A stretch of 47,031 bases of DNA from Phycisphaerae bacterium (GTDB taxonomy: Bacteria; Chloroflexota; Anaerolineae; 4572-78; J111). The notes below the pieces were generated by a model. It did no database searches and was not told where the DNA came from. It was given only the letters and a program-made list of their open reading frames with translations. The first letter of the stretch is position 1, and every line of letters starts with the position of its first letter. Shown here one piece after another: positions 1 through 8,884 of the stretch. Both the position numbers and the translations under genes were made by a program. The stretch spans positions 1-47,031 of the forward strand of contig JANQQF010000158.1 in NCBI GenBank assembly GCA_028285035.1, read 5' to 3'.

Positions 1-318
1 CTCATCTATACCGACGAGTACAACATCTACAATCGCCTCACTCAATGGGGCTATTCTCACAAAACTGTCAACCATTCTCAAGGTGAGTATGCCCGAGATG
101 AAGATGGTGATGGTTTTTATGAGGTTCACGTCAATACCCTGGAAGGCTTCTGGTCCTTGCTCCGCAGCTGGCTCCGTCCTCACCGTGGCATTTCTCAGGA
201 TAAGTTGCCTCTATATTTAGCTTTCTTTGAATTTGTTTACAATGTTCGCGCTCGTGGCAAGGCTTTGCTTCCTGCTCTTCTCCACTTGCTTCTTTCACCT
301 CCTTGCTTTCCGTATTGA
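1..318 (+). CDS. IS1595-family (ISXO2-like) transposase, C-terminal fragment
   Basis: The frame is open from the left edge and stops with TGA at 316-318, giving the last 105 residues of a DDE transposase. The segment HVNTLEGFWSLLRSWL, followed by a histidine/glycine stretch and a region ending in FEFVYNVRARG, is the typical C-terminal end of ISXO2-like transposases, where the last catalytic glutamate sits in the N-T-x-E-G-F-W motif. The tail after that (LLHLLLSPPCFPY) is hydrophobic and not characteristic. The 5' part lies outside the window, so it cannot be said whether the element is intact. I could not recognise a terminal inverted repeat in the 50 bases after the stop. The region just after it contains tctgtgtccatctgtgg, a phrase that recurs as intergenic filler in many genomes. 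Confidence 0.85.
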   Translation, partial: LIYTDEYNIYNRLTQWGYSHKTVNHSQGEYARDEDGDGFYEVHVNTLEGFWSLLRSWLRPHRGISQDKLPLYLAFFEFVYNVRARGKALLPALLHLLLSPPCFPY

Positions 319-371
319 GCCAAATTTAAAAATGATTTTATCTGTGTCCATCTGTGGAGGAAAGAGCCTTT

Positions 372-1445
372 CTATAGCTTTTCTGGCAAAACCAGCAAAT
401 TGTCCTGCACCTGCAATTGAAGTTGCTTTTGTTTAATCACATCGTCCCAAGTGCGGTAGCCAGTTGGTGGCTGATATTTGTAGCGATCCGCATCATACGC
501 TCCGTTAACGCCGGTCATCACCGCTGTTGCATTGGTCGCTGCTGCCTTGACTCCATCATCAGTGGCCCGAGAGCCCACATAAAAATCATTACCCGGCCAG
601 GAGACGTGATCCCAGGCCACGAAGCTGAACAAGTCGCACATCACAAAACGGTCGTCGTCTTCCTGAAAAACCGTCGGATGGCATAATTGTGATTTGATGC
701 TGTTGCCTGGGGCCGTCAAGGGGCGAACCATCAAACTGATCCCATTGATTTCATAACGCTCGTTTTGACACTCTTGGTACGGATCGTAATAGATGGCTTT
801 GACATTGCTCAGCGAACTGCCGTGGTTTTCCAACAGTTGCTTCAATACATTTTTGAGATGCTCACCCAACTGCCCCTGAAATCGACCTGCAAATTGCCCG
901 CAACCCAGCCCCGGAATGGTGATGAAGGCGGTGGTGCCATTGCTGCCCGCCTGTTCATTGGCGTACAACAATGGCGGTAACAATCGTCGCTCATAAAGTT
1001 GATAGTAGCCATCGAAATCGATGGCCCCATCTTTCGTCACCTCATCCCAATCGGCGGGAGTATAACGTCTTCCATTTCGTAGCAAGGCTCCTGGGGTAAA
1101 TAATAGCGTTGCTGGAAACGGGTGTTGATGGACCATTGGATTTGAGTGCCGCCCATTGTCGTAAACCGTAACTGGTACCGCCATATTAACATCTCCCAAA
1201 ATCGATAGCTCCGTCAAATTCCAATCTGTGCCATCGCCAAAGACTGCGCTTTCGGCAAAAATCTGAGGCCGTTTGGTACGGACAAGTTGCTCGATAAACG
1301 CTTCGACAGAGAGTTGCGAAAGGTCTTGGTCTGCCAATTGGCGTTGTAGATACTGTCCCGTTGTTTCACCCGCCTTGAGGGCTTGGAGGTAGCTCCGTGT
1401 ATTTTTGTAGGTAGTAGGGTGGATGATGGTTTTGTAGGTTGTCAT
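372..1445 (-). CDS. Uncharacterised protein, possibly macro-domain-like
   Basis: A 357-residue soluble protein with no signal peptide or membrane segment. The central part carries a glycine-rich turn, FITIPGLGCGQFAG (about residues 172-185), followed by an amphipathic helix. Later come KAIYYDPYQEC and a C-terminal HVSWPGNDFYVGSRATDDGV segment. The order beta-strand, Gly-rich loop, helix, then a second Gly/Asp-rich loop recalls macro-domain or PARG-like folds that bind ADP-ribose, but this is an impression from motif layout and not a firm family assignment. The gene stands alone on the minus strand between a transposase remnant and the divergent sensor gene, so its neighbours give no functional hint. 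It could equally be a conserved family of unknown function. Confidence 0.6.
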   Translation of the reverse strand: MTTYKTIIHPTTYKNTRSYLQALKAGETTGQYLQRQLADQDLSQLSVEAFIEQLVRTKRPQIFAESAVFGDGTDWNLTELSILGDVNMAVPVTVYDNGRHSNPMVHQHPFPATLLFTPGALLRNGRRYTPADWDEVTKDGAIDFDGYYQLYERRLLPPLLYANEQAGSNGTTAFITIPGLGCGQFAGRFQGQLGEHLKNVLKQLLENHGSSLSNVKAIYYDPYQECQNERYEINGISLMVRPLTAPGNSIKSQLCHPTVFQEDDDRFVMCDLFSFVAWDHVSWPGNDFYVGSRATDDGVKAAATNATAVMTGVNGAYDADRYKYQPPTGYRTWDDVIKQKQLQLQVQDNLLVLPEKL

Positions 1446-1530
1446 GGGTTGCCTTTTAGGAATATCTCACTGAAATGGCTTTCATAAATTTTATATCAGA
1501 TCGATAATTGAGGCTACTTTGTGAAAAATG

Positions 1531-1560
1531 TTGTAATTAACTTAAAGAATATGGTATACT
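1531..1560 (+). promoter_or_regulatory. Predicted sigma-70-type promoter for the sensor-ATPase gene
   Basis: TTGTAA at 1531-1536 and TATACT at 1555-1560 are separated by 18 bases. This lies in the AT-rich divergent intergenic region and would give a leader of about 130 bases before the GTG start at 1700. Confidence 0.4.
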
Positions 1561-1699
1561 TTTGAGAATATTGCTTCCGAAGAAATTTATAACTTTATCC
1601 CCCAAACAATCCCTATCTAAGATCGTACCTGATTATCTAACCTCACTATAGTATTAATTTTTTGTATTTCAATGATTAGTTTGAAATGAGGCTGATCTC

Positions 1700-4600
1700 G
1701 TGAAAACACAACAAATACAAATTTTATGGGTAGAGGCTGATCATAAATCGCATAACAATGTGATTGATGATCTACGCCAAACTGCGAACTTCCATATTGA
1801 GACTGTAACCGAAGCACATCAAGCATTAGAAAGCTTAAATGATCGCCCACATAATTATGATGTTGTACTACTTGGCGATTTATCTCCCCTAGAATCAGAA
1901 ACCACAAATGTATTTCCTAGCCTGAAATTTTTAGCCGAAATAAAAGAGCTCAATTCTGATTTTGAGGTAATCATGTTTACATCACAAGATCAGGATTTTG
2001 AGCTTGAGGCTTTGGAGGCTGGAGTTTTTTATTATTTTCACTCCCCGCTTGATGCCAAAAAATTAATGGCCGTTATTGAACGTTTAGCGAAATATAATCA
2101 GGCTGAACTCCTTACCCAGGCTAATAAACGTACTAGAGCTTTAGAGACCCTACATAAAATCTCTTTAAACTTGACCAGTAGCCAACACACGTCGGAATTG
2201 GTTAGATTGATTGTAGAAGAGGGCAAAAATCTTTTGCAATGTAAAGGATGTGGTCTGTATTTGTTGGATGAGTCCAGTCAAAGAGCTGAATTAGTATCAG
2301 CTTCACCTATTGAACGATACCGAGTTGGAATGACGGTTGATATTAATGCGAAAAGTGTTGTTGGTCAGGTTATTCAAACAACTGAACCATTTTTTGTTGG
2401 TGATTATCGTAACTGGGCGGATAGATTGTCGGAATATGATGAGTATGAATTTACCGCTGTGGCTGGCGCGCCTGTTTCCTGGGATGATCAGATTTGGGGA
2501 GTCATTACAGTTCGGGATACTACTGAAAACAGGGTGTTTGATGATGAAGCCTTACGCCTGCTAGAGAGTTTAGGCAATTTAGCGGCGATTGCCCTTGAAA
2601 ATGCGAAACGTTTAGATGAAGTATTGTTAGGGGGAGCTATTGATGCGATAGTTGTTGCCAATGAAAAAGACAAAGTGATTAATGTTAATCGTCAAGCTGA
2701 GGCATTATTTGGTTATAATTTGGCTGAAGCTTTACAAAAAGATATCTCTGAATTTTACTATGAAGATGCTGAAGCTAGACGAATCAAGAGATTGTTGGTC
2801 AATAGCGAAGATGGGCGAATCTCTGACCGAACTGATGCAAAAAATAAAGATGGAGAAAAGATTCCTAGTCAGCTTAACGCATCCTTACTTTATGATTTTG
2901 AAGGAAAACAAGCGGGAAGCGTTGGATTTTTCCGCGATCAGCGCAAAATTGAAAAGGCCCGTAAACGTATTAGACAACTAAATCGGCTGTTAGAAGCTGA
3001 GCAAGCAATGACAGTACAATATACCTTGCCAGAGGTCGTAAATGCCGTTGTGACCAAATCAGCTGAGGCTTTAGAGGATGTTGATGCGGCTGTCCTTTAT
3101 TTGTATGATCAAGATAAGCAACAGTTTTTAGTCCCCCCAACCGTTACAGGTGTTATGAAAACAAAGCTGATTGAACAACCCCTACCAAAGGACTCAGTTG
3201 TTCACAAACTAATGAGTCATGGTGAACCACACTTTGCCAATAACGCTGTAACTGACCTGATTATGGGGGGAGACTTTGTCATTCGAGAAAGTATTATATC
3301 ATCAGCGGGTATCCCTCTTCAAGTAAAATTAAAAACAGTAGGGTTTATGTTTTTTAATTATCGGCAAACCCATCGCTTTGATGAAGAAGAAAAGAATATC
3401 ATTAATACCTTTGCTAATCGGGCAGCTATCGCCATTGATAATGTGCTGCGGTATCAACGAGAGAAGAAACGGGCTGATGTTCTACGAGCTTTGTATCATG
3501 CTGGTCAGATTGTGTCAAGCACCTTAGATTTGGGAGAAATTCTTGACCATATTGCTGAGCAAGCTTGGCAATTGATCGGTCTGCAAGGGGCAAAGGCCCA
3601 TATCGCCAGCCTGCGCTTGGTCGAAGGTTCAACTATCAAGGTTGTGGCTGTTACTTCTCGACATGAGATTTTTTCTCAGGAGCAACAAAAGATGCTAGGG
3701 GTGGAGGTTAATATAAAAAAAGGTCGCCAAGGACGAATCGGGATTATGGGACGGACCATAAATACAGGGCGTCCTCAACGGGTTGATGATGTACGCTCTG
3801 ATCCTGATTACTTACCCTTCCATCCCGAAACACGCTCTGAAATGGTGGTGCCTATTGTATTTGGATATGTTACATTTGGGGTTATTAGCATCCAAAGTAC
3901 AGAGTTTGCTGCTTTTGATGAAGAAGATGAACAGACTCTAGTCTCATTAGCCGATCAAGCAGCCATTGCGATCCAAAATGCCCAAGCGTTTGGAGAAGCA
4001 CAAGCTCAGGCTGATCAGCAAACAGCCATTTCACCGTTTGTAATTACCGGTCCAACTACCTCAAATATGTTTTTTGGTCGTCAAGAGGAGCTTCAACTAT
4101 TGTTAGCCGAAGCCAGAAATATTTCATTTGCACTTATTGGTGGACGTCGCATCGGTAAATCATCATTGCTGACCCGATTACATCGGGTCAATCTACCGAT
4201 CGCTGGGTATCGTAGCCTCTATCACGATTGTGCAACTACACCAACGTATCAGGACTTTCTCAACGCGATGCTGTATAGTTGGCGACCAGACCCACCAGTG
4301 AATGCACCTCGAACTTTTGCTGAGTTGATACAATCCCCTCCAAGTAATCGTCCCTTAGTGCTGCTTTTTGATGAAGCGGATAAGCTCATCCCTGAGGACA
4401 AAAAAGCGGGCTGGCCCATTTTTAACCACTTACGCGCTTTAGCCAATGTCAATCAGGTGCAAGTTATCCTCAGCGGAGAAAGAACATTACGTGATGCCCT
4501 AAAAGATGCTGAGAGTCCACTCTTTAATTTTGCTAAGGAGCTATTGATTGGTCCGATGGATGCCTCTGCTGTCCAACAACTTATCAGCCAACCCATTGAA

Positions 4601-5098
4601 CAAATGGATATTGAGTTGATCAGCAAACCAGCCATAGTTGATCGGATTTATAACTTCACCTCTGGCCATCCTAATATTGTGCAACGGTTGTGTAATCGAC
4701 TAGTGGAGAGTGCTTGGGTCCAAAAAAACCGACAGGTCAGGCTGGAAGATGTAAATGAGATCATTGACGACATTAATTTTCAACAGAATGATTTTCTTGG
4801 TACTTATTGGGAAGCAGCAACTCCACTTGAAAAAATCATCTCATTATTGATGGCCGATAATCAGACTGTGAGAACCTTACAAACGGTACGACAAGCCTTA
4901 ACAGATCGTTGTCAATTGAACCCAAAAATCAGTGAGATTGATTACGCCTTACAATCATTGGTTGATTTACGATCTATCTTGAAACGGACCAAAACGCAGT
5001 ATAAATTCGCAGTTGAAGCATTTCCACGGGTTGTGGTAAAAGTCGCTACCCTAGATGATATGTTGGATATTCTTGTCGAGGATTATGAAGAAAGATAG
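1700..5098 (+). CDS. Receiver-like/GAF/PAS multidomain sensor fused to a STAND-like ATPase
   Basis: An 1132-residue cytoplasmic signalling protein. Domains in order: a receiver-like domain (about 1-125), a GAF domain (about 140-300), a PAS domain (about 305-420), two further GAF domains (about 445-585 and 590-775), an AAA/STAND-like ATPase (about 795-1000) and a C-terminal winged-helix-like region (about 1010-1132). The ATPase has Walker A GGRRIGKSS at 814-822 and Walker B LVLLFDEAD with D891/E892, followed by SGHPNIVQRLC. There is no histidine-kinase, GGDEF or output enzyme domain, so sensed signals probably act through the ATPase. The receiver keeps acidic residues E12/D14, a candidate phospho-Asp D60 and T94, but Ser115 replaces the conserved lysine. 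The start is GTG; no upstream in-frame ATG is better placed. Two AAA_35 genes follow on the same strand with gaps of 34 and 36 bases, suggesting an operon. Confidence 0.85.
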   Translation: MKTQQIQILWVEADHKSHNNVIDDLRQTANFHIETVTEAHQALESLNDRPHNYDVVLLGDLSPLESETTNVFPSLKFLAEIKELNSDFEVIMFTSQDQDFELEALEAGVFYYFHSPLDAKKLMAVIERLAKYNQAELLTQANKRTRALETLHKISLNLTSSQHTSELVRLIVEEGKNLLQCKGCGLYLLDESSQRAELVSASPIERYRVGMTVDINAKSVVGQVIQTTEPFFVGDYRNWADRLSEYDEYEFTAVAGAPVSWDDQIWGVITVRDTTENRVFDDEALRLLESLGNLAAIALENAKRLDEVLLGGAIDAIVVANEKDKVINVNRQAEALFGYNLAEALQKDISEFYYEDAEARRIKRLLVNSEDGRISDRTDAKNKDGEKIPSQLNASLLYDFEGKQAGSVGFFRDQRKIEKARKRIRQLNRLLEAEQAMTVQYTLPEVVNAVVTKSAEALEDVDAAVLYLYDQDKQQFLVPPTVTGVMKTKLIEQPLPKDSVVHKLMSHGEPHFANNAVTDLIMGGDFVIRESIISSAGIPLQVKLKTVGFMFFNYRQTHRFDEEEKNIINTFANRAAIAIDNVLRYQREKKRADVLRALYHAGQIVSSTLDLGEILDHIAEQAWQLIGLQGAKAHIASLRLVEGSTIKVVAVTSRHEIFSQEQQKMLGVEVNIKKGRQGRIGIMGRTINTGRPQRVDDVRSDPDYLPFHPETRSEMVVPIVFGYVTFGVISIQSTEFAAFDEEDEQTLVSLADQAAIAIQNAQAFGEAQAQADQQTAISPFVITGPTTSNMFFGRQEELQLLLAEARNISFALIGGRRIGKSSLLTRLHRVNLPIAGYRSLYHDCATTPTYQDFLNAMLYSWRPDPPVNAPRTFAELIQSPPSNRPLVLLFDEADKLIPEDKKAGWPIFNHLRALANVNQVQVILSGERTLRDALKDAESPLFNFAKELLIGPMDASAVQQLISQPIEQMDIELISKPAIVDRIYNFTSGHPNIVQRLCNRLVESAWVQKNRQVRLEDVNEIIDDINFQQNDFLGTYWEAATPLEKIISLLMADNQTVRTLQTVRQALTDRCQLNPKISEIDYALQSLVDLRSILKRTKTQYKFAVEAFPRVVVKVATLDDMLDILVEDYEER

Positions 5099-5132
5099 GA
5101 CAAATTACTAGATATTTACATAAGAGGATCTA

Positions 5133-6362
5133 GTGAAAGAATCGAATAATATAAGAAGAATTATAAAAAATAATGAGCGTCGTCTACAAGTGCTACGAGA
5201 ACAAGAGGCATTGGATGGTCGATCTGTTGACCCTGCAGTGCTTTTAGAAATAGAGGATATTCAAAAAAACATTGAAGATTTAGAAGCAGAATTAATTCTA
5301 TTGGAAGGAAATAACGCACACTTAAATCCTCAAATTCCTAATCGAAATACAGTGGCATTTCATGCAGGTGGCCCATTAACTTATAAACAGGCTGATGTAT
5401 ACATCCCACGTTCTGCTGATCTTCTAGCCTCAATTCAAATGTTGAATATGAATTATCTTCTTGTTTTTCATCCACGTCAACAAGGCAAGACAAGTTTCAT
5501 TAATAATTTAATTCATCATCTAAATCTTAATAATATAATTTTTATTTATATTGACTTATCTCCATTTAGATATCCTTCTGAATTTGATTGGTATCAAACT
5601 TTATATAAGAAAATTGTTAACAACAAAAATCTTTCAGAGAAGCAATGGCCCATTAAGCCTGAAAATGGAAATATGTGGTATGAATTTTTGATTGAATTAG
5701 CTCAATTTGCAGCTATAACAGATAATCGTATCGTGATTATATTAGATGAGATGGGAACCAAAATATTTCCTGGTGCACAGCGTTTCTTCGAAATTTTGCG
5801 CCAAATCTATAATGAACGTGGGTCTGAACCATATTTAGAACAATTAACTTTTTGCTTGGTAGGTATCTTAGACCCGGATGAGTTATGTGAAAATGATGGT
5901 GCTTTTCCGTTTAATGTTGGTTACAGTGTGAATTTAACAGATTTTACACAAATACAAATACAAGAATTGACAAGTAAAGGAGGGTGGCCACAAGAAAATG
6001 CCAAACTTCTAGCTGATCGAATTCATTTTTGGACAGATGGTCAACCATATTTGACACAACGACTTTGTCAAGACTTGTCACTAATATCGAATGCAACTCC
6101 TAGTGATGTTGACCAAAGTGTTCAGATGTTAATCAACACCGACAAGAAGCATTTGGTACCATTACGAAAGCGTCTCAAAGCCGATGAAAATCAAGGTTTA
6201 CTAGACCATCTTATTGAAATTGAAAATACAATTATAGAATTTGATCTTAGTGGACCTCCTTGGCAGACTAAATTGATGAAAATTTTAGGTGTCATCAAGG
6301 TAAATAACCAGAATCGTCTTATTGTTCGTAATCGCATCTACAGAAAAGCCCTAAATATATAG
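5133..6362 (+). CDS. Coiled-coil N-terminal module + AAA_35-like ATPase (copy 1)
   Basis: A 409-residue protein. Residues about 8-60 form a short helical or coiled-coil module with the pattern RRLQxLxEQxALxG...EIEDIxxxIxxLxAEL, which I associate with the N-termini of many large STAND or effector proteins in Chloroflexota. The AAA_35-type ATPase follows: the entry motif GGPLTYKQADVYIPRSAD (about 79-96), Walker A PRQQGKTS at 114-121, Walker B VIILDEMG at 201-208, and the family hallmark DGQPYLTQRLC at 302-312. No effector domain is fused. The GTG start at 5133 is preceded by AAGAGG at a suitable distance. It is paralogous over its whole length to the next gene. The role is probably nucleotide-dependent switching with adaptor-type self-association; this is inferred from family and context. 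Confidence 0.8.
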   Translation: MKESNNIRRIIKNNERRLQVLREQEALDGRSVDPAVLLEIEDIQKNIEDLEAELILLEGNNAHLNPQIPNRNTVAFHAGGPLTYKQADVYIPRSADLLASIQMLNMNYLLVFHPRQQGKTSFINNLIHHLNLNNIIFIYIDLSPFRYPSEFDWYQTLYKKIVNNKNLSEKQWPIKPENGNMWYEFLIELAQFAAITDNRIVIILDEMGTKIFPGAQRFFEILRQIYNERGSEPYLEQLTFCLVGILDPDELCENDGAFPFNVGYSVNLTDFTQIQIQELTSKGGWPQENAKLLADRIHFWTDGQPYLTQRLCQDLSLISNATPSDVDQSVQMLINTDKKHLVPLRKRLKADENQGLLDHLIEIENTIIEFDLSGPPWQTKLMKILGVIKVNNQNRLIVRNRIYRKALNI

Positions 6363-6398
6363 AACACTAAACTTAGGAAATGAAAACAAGAGGGGACT

Positions 6399-7625
6399 AT
6401 GGCAGAAGATAAAGATGCCTTAAAGAGATTGATATTAAATCATTCTGTACGTCTACAAAGGCTAAAAGAACAACAAATACAAGGACAAGAGAATACATCT
6501 AAAACTTCTCTTGAGATACAAACAATAGAAGAAAAAATCAGAGAGTTACAGGCAAAACTGGATAATGATTCGATAGTAGAGATACAATCAATAACTCGAT
6601 CGAGTATCTCACCGTATAAAGTTGGTGGTGCTCTTTCTGAAAAAGATGTTGAGGTCTATATTGAACGAACAGCTGATTCTATTGCTCTTAATCATCTTCA
6701 AAAAATGGATTATGTGTTGATTATTGAACCTCGTCAACAGGGTAAAACCAGTCTTGTTAATCATCTGATGTATCACCCGACCTCAAAGGATGTAATTTGG
6801 ATATATATTGATACAACCACTCTTGATAAATCTTCGGAACAAGCTTGGTATGCTACCCTATGCTCTCGAATTTTGAGACAACTTGACAAATTCGTTTCTG
6901 AGACAGGGTTAGACATACCAATAAATGGAGCAGACTGGCGCGACTTTCTGAGCAAGATTTCACAGGCAGCAACTCGATCTAAAGGGCAAATCATTATTGT
7001 TTTAGATGAAATAGGGGCTATTAAGTTTCCAGGGGATACAACATTTTTTAGTGTATTACGCGACATTTATAACTCTCGTCAGATTGAACCTCATCTTAAA
7101 CAATTAACCTTTTGGTTAGTGGGGGCGTTTCATCCACAAGATTTAATTGATGATGACAAAATTTCACCCTTTAATGTCGCTCAACAGATTCGACTCCGGG
7201 ATTTTACGTCAGAACAAGTGCATCAATTAGTCAGTAAAGGGGAGTGGTCTTTTGAACAAAAGATTTACTTGGCCGAGCGCATTTATTACTGGGCCGAAGG
7301 TCAGCCCTACCTCACACAACTCCTATGTAGTTACCTCGGGCCAGAGGCTGCCCAGACTGATGTTGATGTCAGTATTGATCGCTTACGACGAGAAGACCGT
7401 AATCATTTGCCACCGTTATTAAAACGGCTTGATGCTGATGATAAGTTACGGCCATATGTATCTAAAATCCAAAATGGAGCGAAGATTAAATTTTTTCCTG
7501 GTGCAAATCCTCGTCATGCTCAGCTTGAGTTACTGGGTGTCCTCAAAGCCGATAATGATGAGGGCTACTGCACCATTCGTAATCGTATTTATGAAAGGGT
7601 GCTCAAGGATATTGAGGAGCATTAA
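6399..7625 (+). CDS. Coiled-coil N-terminal module + AAA_35-like ATPase (copy 2)
   Basis: A 408-residue paralogue of the preceding gene. It shows the same architecture: N-terminal module VRLQRLKEQQ...EIQTIEEKIRELQAKL (about 17-55), entry motif GGALSEKDVEVYIERTAD (about 76-93), Walker A PRQQGKTS at 111-118, Walker B IIIVLDEIG around 198-206 with D203/E204, and EGQPYLTQLLC near 305. The ATG at 6399 follows AAGAGGGGA. The two copies share the motifs but differ widely between them, so the duplication looks old and both copies seem maintained. With the GAF/PAS sensor upstream, the simplest reading is a signalling relay in which one sensor ATPase works with two adaptor ATPases. No nuclease, protease or TIR domain lies beside them to define an output. 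Confidence 0.8.
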   Translation: MAEDKDALKRLILNHSVRLQRLKEQQIQGQENTSKTSLEIQTIEEKIRELQAKLDNDSIVEIQSITRSSISPYKVGGALSEKDVEVYIERTADSIALNHLQKMDYVLIIEPRQQGKTSLVNHLMYHPTSKDVIWIYIDTTTLDKSSEQAWYATLCSRILRQLDKFVSETGLDIPINGADWRDFLSKISQAATRSKGQIIIVLDEIGAIKFPGDTTFFSVLRDIYNSRQIEPHLKQLTFWLVGAFHPQDLIDDDKISPFNVAQQIRLRDFTSEQVHQLVSKGEWSFEQKIYLAERIYYWAEGQPYLTQLLCSYLGPEAAQTDVDVSIDRLRREDRNHLPPLLKRLDADDKLRPYVSKIQNGAKIKFFPGANPRHAQLELLGVLKADNDEGYCTIRNRIYERVLKDIEEH

Positions 7626-7771
7626 TACTTCAGGTATTTGAAGCCTGATCTATTTTTTCATCATCTGATACCCTCCCCTTCTCCCAAATGACAAACCTCC
7701 CAAAAAATTGTGTAATATTTCGAGCCGAACTGCGATTATAGGATGGATACCAACGTATGGGAGAAACAGTG

Positions 7772-8884
7772 ATGTCAATTAAACCAGCCGCCGAAGCTCA
7801 CTTGCTGAATGCCTTCGCCTCGGAGCGATCACGCCTAACTCGCCTACTGACCCGTTTATGTGGTCGTGAACAGGTTGCCGAAGATTTGGTGCAGGAGACG
7901 TTGACGGAGGCGTGGCTCAATCGCCATAAGTTGTATGACCCACAGGGCTGTCCACAATGGCTGACCGCGATTGCCTACAACATCCATCGGCGTTGGTTGC
8001 GACAGCAGCAACGTGTGCCCAACCCAATTGAGCCAACTGAACTGGAAGCCATTCCTCAAGCAGGGGAGGTTGAGGTTGAATTAGAACGGGCCGAACTGGC
8101 TCATCTACTTGACCAGGCAATTGCCTTGTTGCCCTCTCAAACTCGGGCCATTTTTATCCAACGCTATATCGAAGGTCGTTCTCAGGCCCAGGTGGCTGAG
8201 CAACTCAAGCTGAGTCAGAATGCGGTGGCAGTGCGGCTTCATCGGGGTAAGCTCACCCTGCGGCGACTGCTCGCTGCTGAACTTGAACGTGAAACGGATG
8301 GGACTTGGCAAGAAACTCGGCTGTGGTGTGGGCAGTGTGGTACACGCCGAATGTTGGGGCATTTTGATCTTGGCATAGAAGAATTTATCCTCCGTTGTCC
8401 AAGCTGTGATACGTTGACCTACCCAGCTTTTGCCCACAAACGTGGTCATCGACCTTTGTTACAGGGTGTGAAAGGCTTTAAGCCTGCGCTTAATCGTCTC
8501 CTCAAACAAATTGATGAGGATTACAATCCAACCGAAGCCTTACAGTTAATGACATGCGGAGCTTGTGGGCAATCAATGCCAGCGCAAAAGCACTTTCCCA
8601 AGCACTGGCCTGACCCTTATGGCGATCAGTTAGGGATTTATGAACAGTGTCCTTGTGGGGCGGAAAGCTACACTTCGCTCAAGGGGTTGGCGATTGCGAC
8701 GCCGACGGGCCGCGCCTTTTGGCGGAAGTATCCCCGTCTCCGCAGCTTACCCGTACAACAGATTGAGTATGAAGGACAGCCGACGCTAGTCGTTCGGGCT
8801 GAGAGTGTCAATCAGTCCACCTCCTTTGCGATTTTGTTTGCCCGTGATACCTACCAGATCCTCGATACCCAGCTTGATGAATAA
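7772..8884 (+). CDS. ECF-type RNA polymerase sigma factor with cysteine-rich C-terminal extension
   Basis: About 370 residues, almost twice the usual ECF sigma length. Sigma region 2 (about 10-80) includes REQVAEDLVQETLTEAWLNR. Region 4 (about 115-165) includes LLPSQTRAIFIQRYIEGRSQ and an HTH ending SQNAVAVRLHRGK. The remaining ~190 residues carry CxxC pairs: C186/C189 with C209/C212, then C262/C265 and C293/C295, consistent with one or two zinc ribbons. Such an extension could act as a built-in metal- or redox-sensing domain in place of a separate anti-sigma factor (inference). ATG 7772 is chosen because GGGAG lies 8 bases upstream; an in-frame ATG at 7757 is possible but has a weaker, more distant AGGA. 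The MFS gene overlaps its 3' end by 8 bases, so the two are probably translationally coupled. Confidence 0.85.
   Translation: MSIKPAAEAHLLNAFASERSRLTRLLTRLCGREQVAEDLVQETLTEAWLNRHKLYDPQGCPQWLTAIAYNIHRRWLRQQQRVPNPIEPTELEAIPQAGEVEVELERAELAHLLDQAIALLPSQTRAIFIQRYIEGRSQAQVAEQLKLSQNAVAVRLHRGKLTLRRLLAAELERETDGTWQETRLWCGQCGTRRMLGHFDLGIEEFILRCPSCDTLTYPAFAHKRGHRPLLQGVKGFKPALNRLLKQIDEDYNPTEALQLMTCGACGQSMPAQKHFPKHWPDPYGDQLGIYEQCPCGAESYTSLKGLAIATPTGRAFWRKYPRLRSLPVQQIEYEGQPTLVVRAESVNQSTSFAILFARDTYQILDTQLDE

Noticed and set aside
227..436. 69-codon plus-strand open frame
   Set aside because: It overlaps the transposase end and the macro-like gene in other frames; the hydrophobic translation is a by-product.
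7626..7680. Possible terminator after the second AAA_35 gene (CAGG/CCTG with a following T-run)
   Set aside because: The stem is only 4-6 bases long; too weak to call.
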